From positions 1 through 57,153 of the forward strand of contig CAJURK010000013.1 in assembly GCA_910588745.1 (NCBI GenBank): a stretch of 57,153 nt of DNA, in the 5' to 3' direction. This document shows positions 1 through 8,947 of the stretch, one piece after another. Under the pieces are notes generated by a model. It was not told where the DNA came from and did no database searches. It worked only from the letters and a program-made list of their open reading frames with translations. Source of the stretch: an uncultured Dorea sp. (GTDB lineage Bacteria > Bacillota > Clostridia > Lachnospirales > Lachnospiraceae). Both the position numbers and the translations under genes were made by a program. Each line of letters begins with the position of its first letter. Within the stretch, counting starts at the first letter, position 1.

Positions 1-460
1 GTCATCAAACATACGAATATACATATCCATCTGCCCGATATCCTGATGCGTCAGTTTATGGCTTTTCAGGTCTATCAGCACAAAGCACTTTAAAATATAA
101 TTATAAAACACCAAATAGAAATCTGATGTTTCGGTGCATATGTGCATCTGCCTATCTACAAAGCAAAATCCTTTACCCATTTCCAGCAAAAATTTCTGCA
201 AATGGCTGATAATTGCACTTTCAACATCTTTTTCAATGATTGATTTTATCAGGATTGCTGATACCCATAATTCTTTTGAAAATGTCAAATATAAACTGTC
301 TACAATTTCTGATAGTTGCAACAGAAAAACCCGAACCATATTCACCCGAAAGTTCTTGCGCCAATCTCTTTATCAGATATGATCCATATTTTGCCTTAGA
401 TGCTCCTTTTTGCTCTTGTTCAACAATTCTCTCTCCAATATCCCAATAAGCATAAGTCAT
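1..460 (-). pseudogene. Decayed DUF1016 (YhcG-type) PDDEXK nuclease, runs off the window edge
   Basis: Two minus-strand reading frames carry the two halves of a DUF1016/YhcG family protein. The N-terminal half (460-233) has the family pattern AYWDIGERIVEQEQKG and EYGSGFSVATIRNCRQF, then stops. The C-terminal nuclease half (from about 240 to base 1) reads in another frame, with IIEKDVESAIISHLQKFLLE, then CFVLIDLKS and KLTHQDIGQMDMYIRMFDD, and continues past the window. The frame change and the missing middle indicate an internal deletion or frameshift. The family is generally found in mobile and defence-rich regions. Its exact role is not established. Confidence 0.8.
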
Positions 461-711
461 AATATCATTAACTGCCGCGTAGGCTGTATTTTTTGCATGT
501 GTTTACCCAATACTACACAACATTCGACAAAGGCAAACTGCTGATATTGAGCATCTATCTCCTCCGCACTTTTAAGAAAATCATCTGACTTCTTTGCACA
601 ATCGGACACTTACCACATTTGCTGACTATGATACTGCTGTTGCATTTGCTGCAGTTGAGCCTGTATTTGTTGCTGGTTAAAAATATTGTATATCTGATTA
701 TGATTGAACAT
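457..711 (-). pseudogene. Small Gln-rich protein gene with in-frame stop
   Basis: An ATG at 711 follows a good ribosome binding site (AAAGAGG) and opens a Gln-rich N-terminus (MFNHNQIYNIFNQQQIQ), interrupted by TAA at codon 34 (612-610). The same frame then continues with plausible coding sequence (SDCAKKSDDFLKSAEEIDAQ and FAFVECCVVLGKHMQK) before TGA at 459-457, overlapping the nuclease remnant. The simplest reading is a protein of about 75-85 residues broken by a nonsense mutation. The function is unknown. A 33-residue product could still be made. Confidence 0.45.
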
Positions 712-855
712 TTTAGCACCTCTTTCATAACAATAAAGTTCTATCTATTTAACTACTGCTTTCATTCGCTGTTTCCCTCCAAATATATTTCACATTATAT
801 CACTGTATCGTTGTGTTTCCCACTGTTTTTATGTTATTTATCACATCTTTCTTGT

Positions 856-904
856 AATAAAAAATCCTCGCAGGCCTTGATATTTCAAGACTTGCGAGGA
901 TTTT
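856..904 (-). terminator. Rho-independent terminator of glgP
   Basis: A 12-bp stem, AAAATCCTCGCA (861-872) with TGCGAGGATTTT (893-904), lies just after the glgP stop codon. On the minus strand it ends in a T-rich run. Confidence 0.85.
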
Positions 905-913
905 ACTTCTATT

Positions 914-3172
914 CTATTTCTCACATTTCCAGATATCTTTATTGTATTCCTCTATCGTCCGGTCGGACGAGAAGAATCCCGCGTTGCTGATGTTATAAAG
1001 CATCTTCTTTGCCCAGGCCTCTCTGTCCGCATAATCCTTGAGAGCCTGCTCCTTCTTCTCAATATAATCGTCCAGGTCAAGGAACGTCATGAACCAGTCT
1101 TTATTCAGCAGCTCGTTTTTCAACCTTGTCAGATGCTCTATACTTCCGAGCTTTTGAAGTTCCGGCCCGTCGATAAAGTCTACCGTCTCTTTTACGATTG
1201 GATTTGTCTTATAGTAATCCTTAGATACATAATCAGCCTTATCGTAATGCGCGATGACTTCATCACTTTGCGCTCCAAAAATATAGATGTTCTCATCCCC
1301 TACAAACTGATGGATCTCTACGTTGGCTCCATCCTCCGTTCCCAGCGTTACGGCTCCGTTCAGCATAAATTTCATATTGCCGGTACCGCTCGCCTCCTTG
1401 GATGCAAGGGAAATCTGCTCTGAAATATCACATGCCGGAATCAGCTTCTCCGCCAGCGTAACGTTATAATTCTCTACCATAACAACGTTCAGGTACGGGC
1501 TTACCTCAGGGTCGTTGTTAACCAGATCCTGCAGGCAGAGGATCAGATGAATGATATCTTTGGCAATGATATATGCCGGAGCCGCTTTTGCGCCGAAAAT
1601 AACCGTAATCGGCGTCTCCGGGCGCTCTCCTTTTTTAATCTGGAGATATTTATAAATCACATACAGCGCGTTTAACTGCTGACGCTTGTACTCATGAAGG
1701 CGCTTTATCTGGATATCGAAAATGGAATTCTCGTTCAGTTCTATCCCATGTGTTTCTTTCAGATACTCCTTCAGCAAATGCTTATTCTCCTGCTTGATCT
1801 TGAGCAGGGCGTCCAGCACTTCCTTATTGTCCGCAAACGCTTCCAGCTTCTTAAGCTCCATAGCGTCCTTATAGAATCCTTCCCCGATCCATTCTGTAAG
1901 CCCTTCTGTAAGCGTCGGATTACAGTACATAAGCCATCTGCGGAATGTGATTCCGTTGGTCTTATTATTAAATTTTTCCGGGTAAATTTTATAAAAATGA
2001 TTCAGTTCGGAGTTCTTCAAGATTTCCGTATGCAGGTAAGCAACTCCATTGACGCTGCATCCATAATGGATATCAATGTGCGCCATATGGACGACATCAT
2101 TCCGGTCAATGATGGCTACTCTTTCATCTTCAAATCTTCTCCGGATCCTGTCGTCTAAGATTTCGATAATCGGCACAAGCTGCGGCACCACCTCTTTCAG
2201 GTAGTGAATCGGCCATTTCTCCAGAGCCTCGGCCAGAATCGTGTGATTCGTATATGCGCAGGTCTTTTTCACAACTTCAATCGCAGCGTCCATGGTCAGG
2301 CCGCGTTCCATCAGAAGACGGATCAGCTCAGGAATAATCATCGTCGGATGGGTATCGTTGATCTGAATAACCGCGTACTCATCCAAATCATAGAGGCTGC
2401 TTCCCTTTGCCGTACACTCGTCTAAAATAAGCTGCGCTCCATTGCTTACCATAAAATACTGCTGATATATCCGAAGCTTCCTTCCTTCCTCGTCGCTGTC
2501 GTCCGGATATAAGAACAAGGTCAGGTTCTTTGCAATGTCATCTTTATCAAAATCAATGCCATCCTTCACAATTCCCTCGTCCGCAGAATCCACATCAAAC
2601 AGCCGCAGCTTATTGGTGCGGTTCTCATATCCTGTCACAGCAATTTCATACATTCTGGACTGAAGTGTAAGCTTCCCGAACTGTACCGGATAAGAAACAT
2701 TCGTCTTTTTCAGCCAAGATTCCGGCTGAATCCATGGATTCGGCGTCTCTTTCTGAAGCCGCTTTTCAAACCCCTGTTTAAACAGCCCAAGATGGTAATT
2801 TAATCCAATACCCTCTCCACTGTATCCAAGGGTAGCAATCGAATCCAGGAAACAGGCCGCAAGCCTTCCAAGACCTCCGTTTCCGAGAGAAGGCTCCGCC
2901 TCCAGCTCCTCAATCTCACAGATATCCTTCCCATTCTTTGCAAGGAAATCCTTGACCTCTTGATAGATACCAAGATTAATCATATTATTAGACAGCAGCT
3001 TCCCAATCAAAAATTCCGCCGACACATAATAGATCTTCTTCTTTCCCTCATTGCCGGCCTTCTTCTCTGCCATCTCCTGCACAAGCCCCAGCAGCGCTCC
3101 GTAAATCTCCTCGTTGCTGCAGACCTTCACATCCTTCCCCAACCGGGAAACCAACGCCTCTTCTATCATCAT
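914..3172 (-). CDS. glgP: Glycogen/maltodextrin phosphorylase (GT35)
   Basis: Releases glucose-1-phosphate from alpha-1,4-glucan ends in the cytoplasm, using PLP. The 752-residue length is in the range of bacterial GT35 enzymes. The N-terminal block KIYYVSAEFLIGKLLSNN, the EPSLGNGGLGRLAACFLDS motif and the PLP-lysine motif EASGTGNMKFMLNGAV (Lys about residue 601) are all present. The start is one of two adjacent ATG codons behind AGAAAGGAG. The gene is transcribed alone, divergent from an AraC-type regulator, and closes with a strong terminator. Its product feeds the phosphohexomutase encoded at 17273-18955. Substrate preference (glycogen or maltodextrin) cannot be read from sequence. Confidence 0.97.
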   Translation of the reverse strand: MMIEEALVSRLGKDVKVCSNEEIYGALLGLVQEMAEKKAGNEGKKKIYYVSAEFLIGKLLSNNMINLGIYQEVKDFLAKNGKDICEIEELEAEPSLGNGGLGRLAACFLDSIATLGYSGEGIGLNYHLGLFKQGFEKRLQKETPNPWIQPESWLKKTNVSYPVQFGKLTLQSRMYEIAVTGYENRTNKLRLFDVDSADEGIVKDGIDFDKDDIAKNLTLFLYPDDSDEEGRKLRIYQQYFMVSNGAQLILDECTAKGSSLYDLDEYAVIQINDTHPTMIIPELIRLLMERGLTMDAAIEVVKKTCAYTNHTILAEALEKWPIHYLKEVVPQLVPIIEILDDRIRRRFEDERVAIIDRNDVVHMAHIDIHYGCSVNGVAYLHTEILKNSELNHFYKIYPEKFNNKTNGITFRRWLMYCNPTLTEGLTEWIGEGFYKDAMELKKLEAFADNKEVLDALLKIKQENKHLLKEYLKETHGIELNENSIFDIQIKRLHEYKRQQLNALYVIYKYLQIKKGERPETPITVIFGAKAAPAYIIAKDIIHLILCLQDLVNNDPEVSPYLNVVMVENYNVTLAEKLIPACDISEQISLASKEASGTGNMKFMLNGAVTLGTEDGANVEIHQFVGDENIYIFGAQSDEVIAHYDKADYVSKDYYKTNPIVKETVDFIDGPELQKLGSIEHLTRLKNELLNKDWFMTFLDLDDYIEKKEQALKDYADREAWAKKMLYNISNAGFFSSDRTIEEYNKDIWKCEK

Positions 3173-3249
3173 AAACTCCTTTCTTCTTGCACTTTAACCT
3201 TGTTTTATTGTACAATCCTATCACAAACACTTACCATACATCCATATAC

Positions 3250-3277
3250 AATTTTTACAAAAATTATTGTAAAAATT
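3250..3277. promoter_or_regulatory. 11-bp perfect inverted repeat between glgP and araC-type gene
   Basis: AATTTTTACAA, a 6-nt spacer, then TTGTAAAAATT, in the divergent intergenic region. The symmetry and position suggest an operator for one or both genes. The binding protein is unknown; an AraC-type regulator more often uses direct repeats, so a different factor is possible. Confidence 0.45.
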
Positions 3278-3335
3278 CGTGCCATCCGGCCATTTTTGCA
3301 GATTACCCATACATAATGAAAGGAACTTCCGCACT

Positions 3336-4262
3336 ATGAAACTATCCTCCGGCCACACCAGCACCAAATACGAAAACAAACAGCATGGGAGCAGCGGCTT
3401 CCCATACGCCGTCTACCGCTCGCTGATTCCCGACATTATGCATTCCTATCCCCTCCACTGGCATAATGAAATGGAAATCACCTATATTCTAAAAGGTTCC
3501 TGCCTGATATCGGTAAACGGAACCCCCATACGTGCCCAGGCCGGGGATATTATCCTCATTCTGCCGAACCAGCTCCACTCCATCGACCAGAACGAGGACT
3601 GCCGCGCAGAATATTATACCTTTGTATTTGACCTGCAGCTTCTCGGTCAGGATTCGCCCTCTGACGCCTGTTTCTGCAAATATTTAAAGCCTTATCTGGA
3701 CGGCGGCGCCGTACTTCCTTTCCGGCTTCCTTACGAACACGCAGACTGCCCGCCTATCCGGCAGAGCTTAGAAGGGCTTCTGAAATTGGAAACTCCCGAA
3801 CAGCAAAAAAACTTGGTATGTGGAAAAGAACTGCGCATTAAATCCGGCCTGTTTTCCCTGTTCAGCCTTCTTGAACCATTCCGTCAAAATACGGATTCGG
3901 ACAATGGTTCTCTTTACCAGCTTGCCCAGATTCAGAAGATGAAAGCGCTGCTCCGGTTCATCAGCGCGAATTATATGACTCCCCTGACTCTGCGGGAAGC
4001 CGCTGCTTTCTGCGGCTACAGCGCGTCCTACTTTATGAAATTTTTTAAATCATTTACCAGTTCAACCTTTGTAGAATACTTAAATCACTACCGTCTGGAA
4101 AAGGCCGGCGAACTGCTGCGCGAAACCACACTGTCAATCCTTGAAATATCAGAGCAGGTGGGCTTTGAAAACCACTCTTATTTTATCCGGATTTTCAAGC
4201 GTCAGTACGGGATTACTCCAAGGAAATACCGTCTCCTGCATAAAGACCCCGGCGCTCTTTAA
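3336..4262 (+). CDS. AraC family transcriptional regulator (cupin sensor plus HTH)
   Basis: A 308-residue two-domain regulator. The N-terminal cupin-like sensor contains HWHNEMEITYILKG and GDIILILPNQLHSI, which usually bind a sugar or related ligand. The C-terminal AraC domain has two helix-turn-helix units (LTLREAAAFCGYSASYFMKF and SILEISEQVGFENHSYF) and the family ending FKRQYGITPRKYR. I chose the ATG at 3336, preceded by AAAGGA, rather than an upstream in-frame ATG at 3279 that lies in the intergenic region. It is divergent from glgP and may control it or distant glycan genes. Confidence 0.93.
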   Translation: MKLSSGHTSTKYENKQHGSSGFPYAVYRSLIPDIMHSYPLHWHNEMEITYILKGSCLISVNGTPIRAQAGDIILILPNQLHSIDQNEDCRAEYYTFVFDLQLLGQDSPSDACFCKYLKPYLDGGAVLPFRLPYEHADCPPIRQSLEGLLKLETPEQQKNLVCGKELRIKSGLFSLFSLLEPFRQNTDSDNGSLYQLAQIQKMKALLRFISANYMTPLTLREAAAFCGYSASYFMKFFKSFTSSTFVEYLNHYRLEKAGELLRETTLSILEISEQVGFENHSYFIRIFKRQYGITPRKYRLLHKDPGAL

Positions 4263-4397
4263 AGCAAATCTTCGCAATCGTCCGTCCGGCTTAAAGCAAA
4301 ACGCGGACTTATAAAACATCATATTCTTTACAAATTTGAAAAATTATGGCATATTATAACACATGCCACCCGCAAACATTCCAAAGGTAAGAACATT

Positions 4398-4952
4398 ATG
4401 AAAAAAGTAGTTTTATTTTTCCTCAAACCTCTGTCTTTTCTGCCCGCGCTGTTTATGATGTACGCCATCTACAGTTTTTCCGCGCAGACCGGAGAGGTTT
4501 CCGGTAATCTGAGTTATACAGTCAGTTATAAAATTGTAGAGATTGGAGACCAGGCGCTGGATATCGGCCTTCAGGAAGACCAGATCAGTTATTATGCAGG
4601 CCGAATTGAATATCCGGTGCGCAAGCTTGCACATATGACCGAATATTTCCTTCTGGCCGTAGCCGTTTCCTTTCCGTTTTATGTATATGGTCTGCGCGGC
4701 TTCCCTCTTATGCTGGTTGCCGGCCTGATCTGCGTAGGTTTCGCCGCCGGAGACGAATACCACCAATCCTTTGTGGCCGGACGCGGTCCTTCCAAAAAAG
4801 ACGTCATGATCGACAGTATCGGCGTCTTCGCAGGAATTATCACCGTCCGGATTATCTGCTGGACGTTCCTGGCGCCTTTCCGCATTGCCAAGCGTTTAGA
4901 AAGACGCGCCAGAAGAAAAGAAATGTCCCGCCGCCGTTCCGGAACATTCTAA
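4398..4952 (+). CDS. VanZ-like membrane protein
   Basis: A 184-residue integral membrane protein. It has an N-terminal helix (LFMMYAIYSFSAQTG), the VanZ-type segment VRKLAHMTEYFLLAVAVSF and the family signature GDEYHQSFVAGRGPSKKDVMIDSIG. VanZ was first linked to teicoplanin resistance, but most clostridial homologues have no known role. The C-terminus is highly basic (KRLERRARRKEMSRRR), as for a cytoplasmic tail. AAAGG precedes the ATG. It is a single gene facing the GH31 gene; only 28 bp separate the two stop codons. Confidence 0.88.
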   Translation: MKKVVLFFLKPLSFLPALFMMYAIYSFSAQTGEVSGNLSYTVSYKIVEIGDQALDIGLQEDQISYYAGRIEYPVRKLAHMTEYFLLAVAVSFPFYVYGLRGFPLMLVAGLICVGFAAGDEYHQSFVAGRGPSKKDVMIDSIGVFAGIITVRIICWTFLAPFRIAKRLERRARRKEMSRRRSGTF

Positions 4953-4980
4953 AACGTCAGAATGTTTCCGGAATATCCAA

Positions 4981-7032
4981 TCAATAAACCAGATCTGTCT
5001 TCCGGACAGTCACCTTTCTCCAGTCTTTTTCAGGAACACAACTTCCGGAAATTCCATCGTCGTCATAAAACACATACTCTACAGGCTCTTCCACAAAGCC
5101 AATCCACTTGATATCGGCTTCTGCAAGATCCGCTGTGGTCAGAACCTCATTTTCCAAAACCGCGAGAGGAAGCACGTGGTTCTTCTTTACAAAAATTACA
5201 AGTTCGTTCAGCTCCATTCCTATATAATGGCAGCCTTTTTCTATCACCTGGCTCGTCAAGTCTTCCAGAGAACGCATCCGTATCATACGCATTTCTTCCG
5301 GCAGATACACGTACCGCCCTTTCGCATTCTGCACATAAACCGGCGCAATCATAACGCTTTCTCCTACCATGAGCTGATCTTCCACCTGATATGCAAAAGA
5401 ATCCTCCGGATAGTCAAACGCCACCGGCCTAAAATACATCTCATCCTTTAAGGCCGCTTTCATATATTCGCTGTAAATGTAAGGAACCAATCCATAACGC
5501 ATCCGAATGATATTCCGGAAATCCTCAATATGCTCAAACTGATATACCTCCTGCCGCCTGGTTCCCTTCGCCGAATGATTGCGCATCAGCGGCGTAAACA
5601 TCGCTGCTTCCAGCCAGCGCATCAGCAGGTCTTCGGTTGTATCACTGGCAAATCCGCCAATATCCGAACCGGTATACAGGATTCCGCACATATTTAGGGA
5701 CGGCATCTGCTGTATGCTCAGCAGAATATGGCTCCACCAGGATTCATTATCGCCCGTCCAGATACCGCCATACCGATGCATTCCCGTGTAGGAAGATCTG
5801 GAAAACAGTAACGTCCTCTTATCCGGCGCAATCCGGCCGAACGCCTCCGCCGCCGCCCTGGTCATATTGAAACCATAAAGATTATGTACCTTATCATGGC
5901 GCAGTTTTACCCCGTCCACATTATGGTAAAAGCTCTTGTAATCCTCCTGGTTATTCGCCAACCCCGCTACGATCCCCGTCAGATGGAAATAAGAATCAAT
6001 ATCCAGATTCTCATCCTTCAGGGAAATCACTTCTTCCATTACTTTTTTCAAGTTCTTTTCGGAATAAAAGATGGCCGGTTCATTCATATCATTCCAGAAA
6101 CCGTCGATTCCCTGCTCCATCAAAATCTCATACTTTCCGCCGAACCACGCTCTCGCTTCCGGGTTCAATACATCCGGAAAATGCACCCTGCCCGGCCATA
6201 CCGCCGCCACAAAGTCCTCTCCGTTTTCATCCTTACAGAAGTAGTGATTCCGAACGCCTTCCTCATATACCGGATAGCCTTTTTCAATCTTCACTCCCGC
6301 GTCGATAATCGGTACCAGATGTACGCCCCGCCCCTTCATCTCGCCTACGAAGCTTTTGAACTCCGGAAATTTCTTCTCGTCTACCGTAAAATCCTTATAG
6401 GCCTCCATATAATCAATATCCAGATATACTGCTTCCAGTGGGATTCCCCGGTCGTGGTGTCCTTTGACTACCTCTCTTACGTCCTCTTCATTCTGATACC
6501 CCCACCGTGACTGCTGATAGCCAAACGCCCACTTCGGAGGCAGGTAGCTTTGCCCAATTAGTCTGCGGAACTGTTTTACAATTTCTTTCATCCCCTCCCC
6601 TTCAATCACATAGATCACACAGTCGCCGCCTGCCTGAATCACGAGCTGATCCCGCTTCGTCTCGCCCACGTCAAACACCACTTTCCCCGGATCATCCACA
6701 AAAATGCCAAAAGACCTGCTGCCGTCCGGGTTTTCTTTCTGATTCCTGCGGTTCAGCACTAGAAAATTATGGGCGCCGTACAGGGAATGTCTGCTCTCGA
6801 TATGAATCGAATCATCCTCTGCATAGCTGATATAGGAAAATCCCCGCTTGTTTATTCCGCGAACCTGCTCCCCCAACCCATAGACCACGTCCTCTTCTTC
6901 CATCCTGCAGCACAGACGAATACCGTCCGATTCCGTAAGCTCCATCACTGAGAATTCCTCCTGGCTCTCAGGAATATCCAATACAACTGCGTCCGTATTC
7001 ACCGGCTGTCCAAATACATATTTTTGAATCAT
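4981..7032 (-). CDS. GH31 family alpha-glucosidase, cytoplasmic
   Basis: Predicted to hydrolyse terminal alpha-linked glucose from oligosaccharides. The 683-residue protein has no signal peptide. The nucleophile motif GIDGFWNDMNEPAIF places Asp315 as nucleophile, and substrate-site blocks AVYLDIDYME, FSRSSYTGMHRYGGIWTGDN and MRNHSAKGTRRQE are intact. AGGAGG lies 9 nt before the ATG. It is downstream of GH32 in the same direction with a 117-bp gap that contains a TATAAT-like box, so it may have its own promoter. Specificity (alpha-1,4, alpha-1,6 or sucrose isomers) is not resolved by the motifs. Confidence 0.94.
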   Translation of the reverse strand: MIQKYVFGQPVNTDAVVLDIPESQEEFSVMELTESDGIRLCCRMEEEDVVYGLGEQVRGINKRGFSYISYAEDDSIHIESRHSLYGAHNFLVLNRRNQKENPDGSRSFGIFVDDPGKVVFDVGETKRDQLVIQAGGDCVIYVIEGEGMKEIVKQFRRLIGQSYLPPKWAFGYQQSRWGYQNEEDVREVVKGHHDRGIPLEAVYLDIDYMEAYKDFTVDEKKFPEFKSFVGEMKGRGVHLVPIIDAGVKIEKGYPVYEEGVRNHYFCKDENGEDFVAAVWPGRVHFPDVLNPEARAWFGGKYEILMEQGIDGFWNDMNEPAIFYSEKNLKKVMEEVISLKDENLDIDSYFHLTGIVAGLANNQEDYKSFYHNVDGVKLRHDKVHNLYGFNMTRAAAEAFGRIAPDKRTLLFSRSSYTGMHRYGGIWTGDNESWWSHILLSIQQMPSLNMCGILYTGSDIGGFASDTTEDLLMRWLEAAMFTPLMRNHSAKGTRRQEVYQFEHIEDFRNIIRMRYGLVPYIYSEYMKAALKDEMYFRPVAFDYPEDSFAYQVEDQLMVGESVMIAPVYVQNAKGRYVYLPEEMRMIRMRSLEDLTSQVIEKGCHYIGMELNELVIFVKKNHVLPLAVLENEVLTTADLAEADIKWIGFVEEPVEYVFYDDDGISGSCVPEKDWRKVTVRKTDLVY

Positions 7033-7148
7033 GCCCTTTTCCTCCTGATCAATAAAAATTATGCTATATCCGCATTATACTATAGGCTGCCGCAGAATAC
7101 TTGCAGAATATTTCTCAAAAATAGTACAATATCATCTTTCCTATATAA

Positions 7149-8468
7149 TCACGAATGTAAATATACCTTATTAATCCTTCCCTGCAGTCCGCTGCCCAAT
7201 CCATATACGACGCTGCTGATTACATACTCTCCTTGATTCACAAAGACTTCAATAAGATTCGGCGTTACATAAATATCCAGTCCATACCGTCCGCTCAGCT
7301 TCGGCGTAGCGCTTACCAATTTATGGCCTTTTAACCCGGCAAACACTCTGCTCCGATCCGTCCATACCGCATCATTTTCCACCCAAATACGGAAGCCTCC
7401 GATTTCCAGCGACTCTCCCTCAGAAAGCGCCGCCTGAATCCGGCAGGCCGCCTGCGGCAGCCCTTCCCTTTCCTCTGTTTCTCTTTGAAAATAATTCTCC
7501 ACATTCGGATGAACCCGGAAAAAAATATGGCCGTCCACAAGCTCAACCACTCTTGGCTGGCACATCATTCCAATCCAGGGGTTTCGGTCCGCCGCCTGAA
7601 CAGGTTCCGGCATGCGCATCCATGCAGCCATCACGCGTCTGCCCGCCTCGTCTACGTTGGTCTGCACCGCGTAAAGGTCTTGCCCGTAATCGATATACCT
7701 GCAGTCTGTCAGTAGTTTCAGCCGGCAGTCTGCTTTGTCAAACTCTGCCCGCGCACAGACTGCATGGTGCTGGTATCCCGGCTCATTCCTCCCCACATAC
7801 ATCGGCGAACCCAGAAAAATATAATCCTCTCCGACCCGAAAAATATCCGGACATTCCAAAATCCTCCCAAACTGGCTGTCCCGGAGCTGGTTCGCATACT
7901 CCCAATTGATCCCGTCAACACTCCGGTAAAACACGGCGCGCCCCGTCTTCTCCTTCCAGGTGCTTCCAAGAATCATATAATATGTCCCGTCTTCTTCCCA
8001 CACCTTTGGATCCCTGGTATGCACCGCATCCGAAATCTCCGGCTCCCGGCTTACCGGGATGATCTGCCTTTTCCCCTCCCAGTTGTCAAACTGCATCCCA
8101 TCCTCAGACACAAGAACCGCCTGACTGGTCTCATACCGGTCCCGGGGCGCATAATGGATATTCTCCGCGTCCTCCTCAAGATAACGCACTGCCGAATAAT
8201 ACAGATATAATTTTCCGTCCTTTTCCAGCGCGCTGCCTGAAAAAATGCCGTTCCTGTCATACCCCTTCGTGGGAAACAGCGCAATGTCCCTATGCTCCCA
8301 GCGCACCAGATCGCCGCTCACCGCATGTCCCCAGTGCATCGTCCCCCACATAGGGCCATACGGAAAATACTGATAAAACAAGTGGTATTTCCCCCTAAAA
8401 AAAATAAATCCGTTGGGATCATTCATCCAGTTCCCCGGAGCCTTCAAATGCAATTCATCACGTATCAT
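7149..8468 (-). CDS. GH32 beta-fructosidase (sucrose/sucrose-6-P hydrolase type), cytoplasmic
   Basis: Cleaves fructosyl linkages in sucrose, sucrose-6-phosphate or short fructans. The three GH32 signatures are present: WMNDPNGFIFF (nucleophile Asp17), TRDPKVWEEDG (transition-state Asp) and ECPDIFRVGEDYIF (acid/base Glu). There is no signal peptide, so the substrate must be imported. The start at 8468 is chosen because GGAAGAGGA lies 8-16 nt upstream; longer in-frame TTG starts exist. The product, 439 residues, is in the short half of the family range. With the neighbouring ABC importer and fused fructokinase-like protein it suggests fructoside use. Confidence 0.92.
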   Translation of the reverse strand: MIRDELHLKAPGNWMNDPNGFIFFRGKYHLFYQYFPYGPMWGTMHWGHAVSGDLVRWEHRDIALFPTKGYDRNGIFSGSALEKDGKLYLYYSAVRYLEEDAENIHYAPRDRYETSQAVLVSEDGMQFDNWEGKRQIIPVSREPEISDAVHTRDPKVWEEDGTYYMILGSTWKEKTGRAVFYRSVDGINWEYANQLRDSQFGRILECPDIFRVGEDYIFLGSPMYVGRNEPGYQHHAVCARAEFDKADCRLKLLTDCRYIDYGQDLYAVQTNVDEAGRRVMAAWMRMPEPVQAADRNPWIGMMCQPRVVELVDGHIFFRVHPNVENYFQRETEEREGLPQAACRIQAALSEGESLEIGGFRIWVENDAVWTDRSRVFAGLKGHKLVSATPKLSGRYGLDIYVTPNLIEVFVNQGEYVISSVVYGLGSGLQGRINKVYLHS

Positions 8469-8506
8469 TCTCGTCAATCCTCTTCCTGCCAAATTAAAAA
8501 TCCATA

Positions 8507-8533
8507 CTTATTGAACTACTAATGTTCAATAAG
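8507..8533. promoter_or_regulatory. 10-bp perfect inverted repeat upstream of GH32
   Basis: CTTATTGAAC, 7 nt, GTTCAATAAG, located 39 bp before the GH32 start codon. The sequence differs from the CCGGTT operators near the ABC importer, so GH32 may answer to another regulator. It could alternatively fold in the mRNA leader. Confidence 0.45.
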
Positions 8534-8599
8534 GTATACACATCCTGCGCAATCTAATTTCTACTAAAATATTATATACCCATTCCACTCCCACTGTCA

Positions 8600-8740
8600 A
8601 AATCTACCGTTGCTATTCACGGCCCGGAATGCCGCTCATAGCAACGATTCGGGGCAATATTCAAAATTTTACTACGCAAAAATCGCCCCTCACTCCTGAA
8701 TCATGTTCTCACGGAATGCGCAGTTCAGCGCATTCCTGAG
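8600..8740. repeat. Multi-hairpin intergenic element
   Basis: Three nested or adjacent inverted repeats: CGTTGCTAT (8608-8616) with ATAGCAACG (8638-8646), GGGGC (8651-8655) with GCCCC (8685-8689), and a perfect 9-bp stem GGAATGCGC (8713-8721) with GCGCATTCC (8728-8736). No reading frame explains it. It resembles an extragenic palindromic repeat unit, but no second copy was seen in the window. The rest of the 479-bp gap between GH32 and the permease holds only the terminator below. Confidence 0.4.
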
Positions 8741-8838
8741 CTACTTAGACTATGTTAATCGGATTCACTGGAATGTTGTCTCGCCCTGCTTCCTATGGGA
8801 AAGCCCGCGGCGGCGGACAGACGATGCCCACACACCAC

Positions 8839-8899
8839 AAAAGCGCCCCCAAACCCTTCCGCATTCTTAGATGCGAAACAGGCATTCAGAGGCGCTTTT
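8839..8899 (-). terminator. Probable terminator of the ABC importer operon
   Basis: AAAAGCGCC (8839-8847) pairs with GGCGCTTTT (8891-8899), with an inner CGCAT/ATGCG stem. It sits after the last permease gene and may work in both directions. Confidence 0.55.
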
Positions 8900-8947
8900 C
8901 TCGCAGAATCGGCTCTCATGCCGCTCCTGCCGTAAGTAAAAAATATC

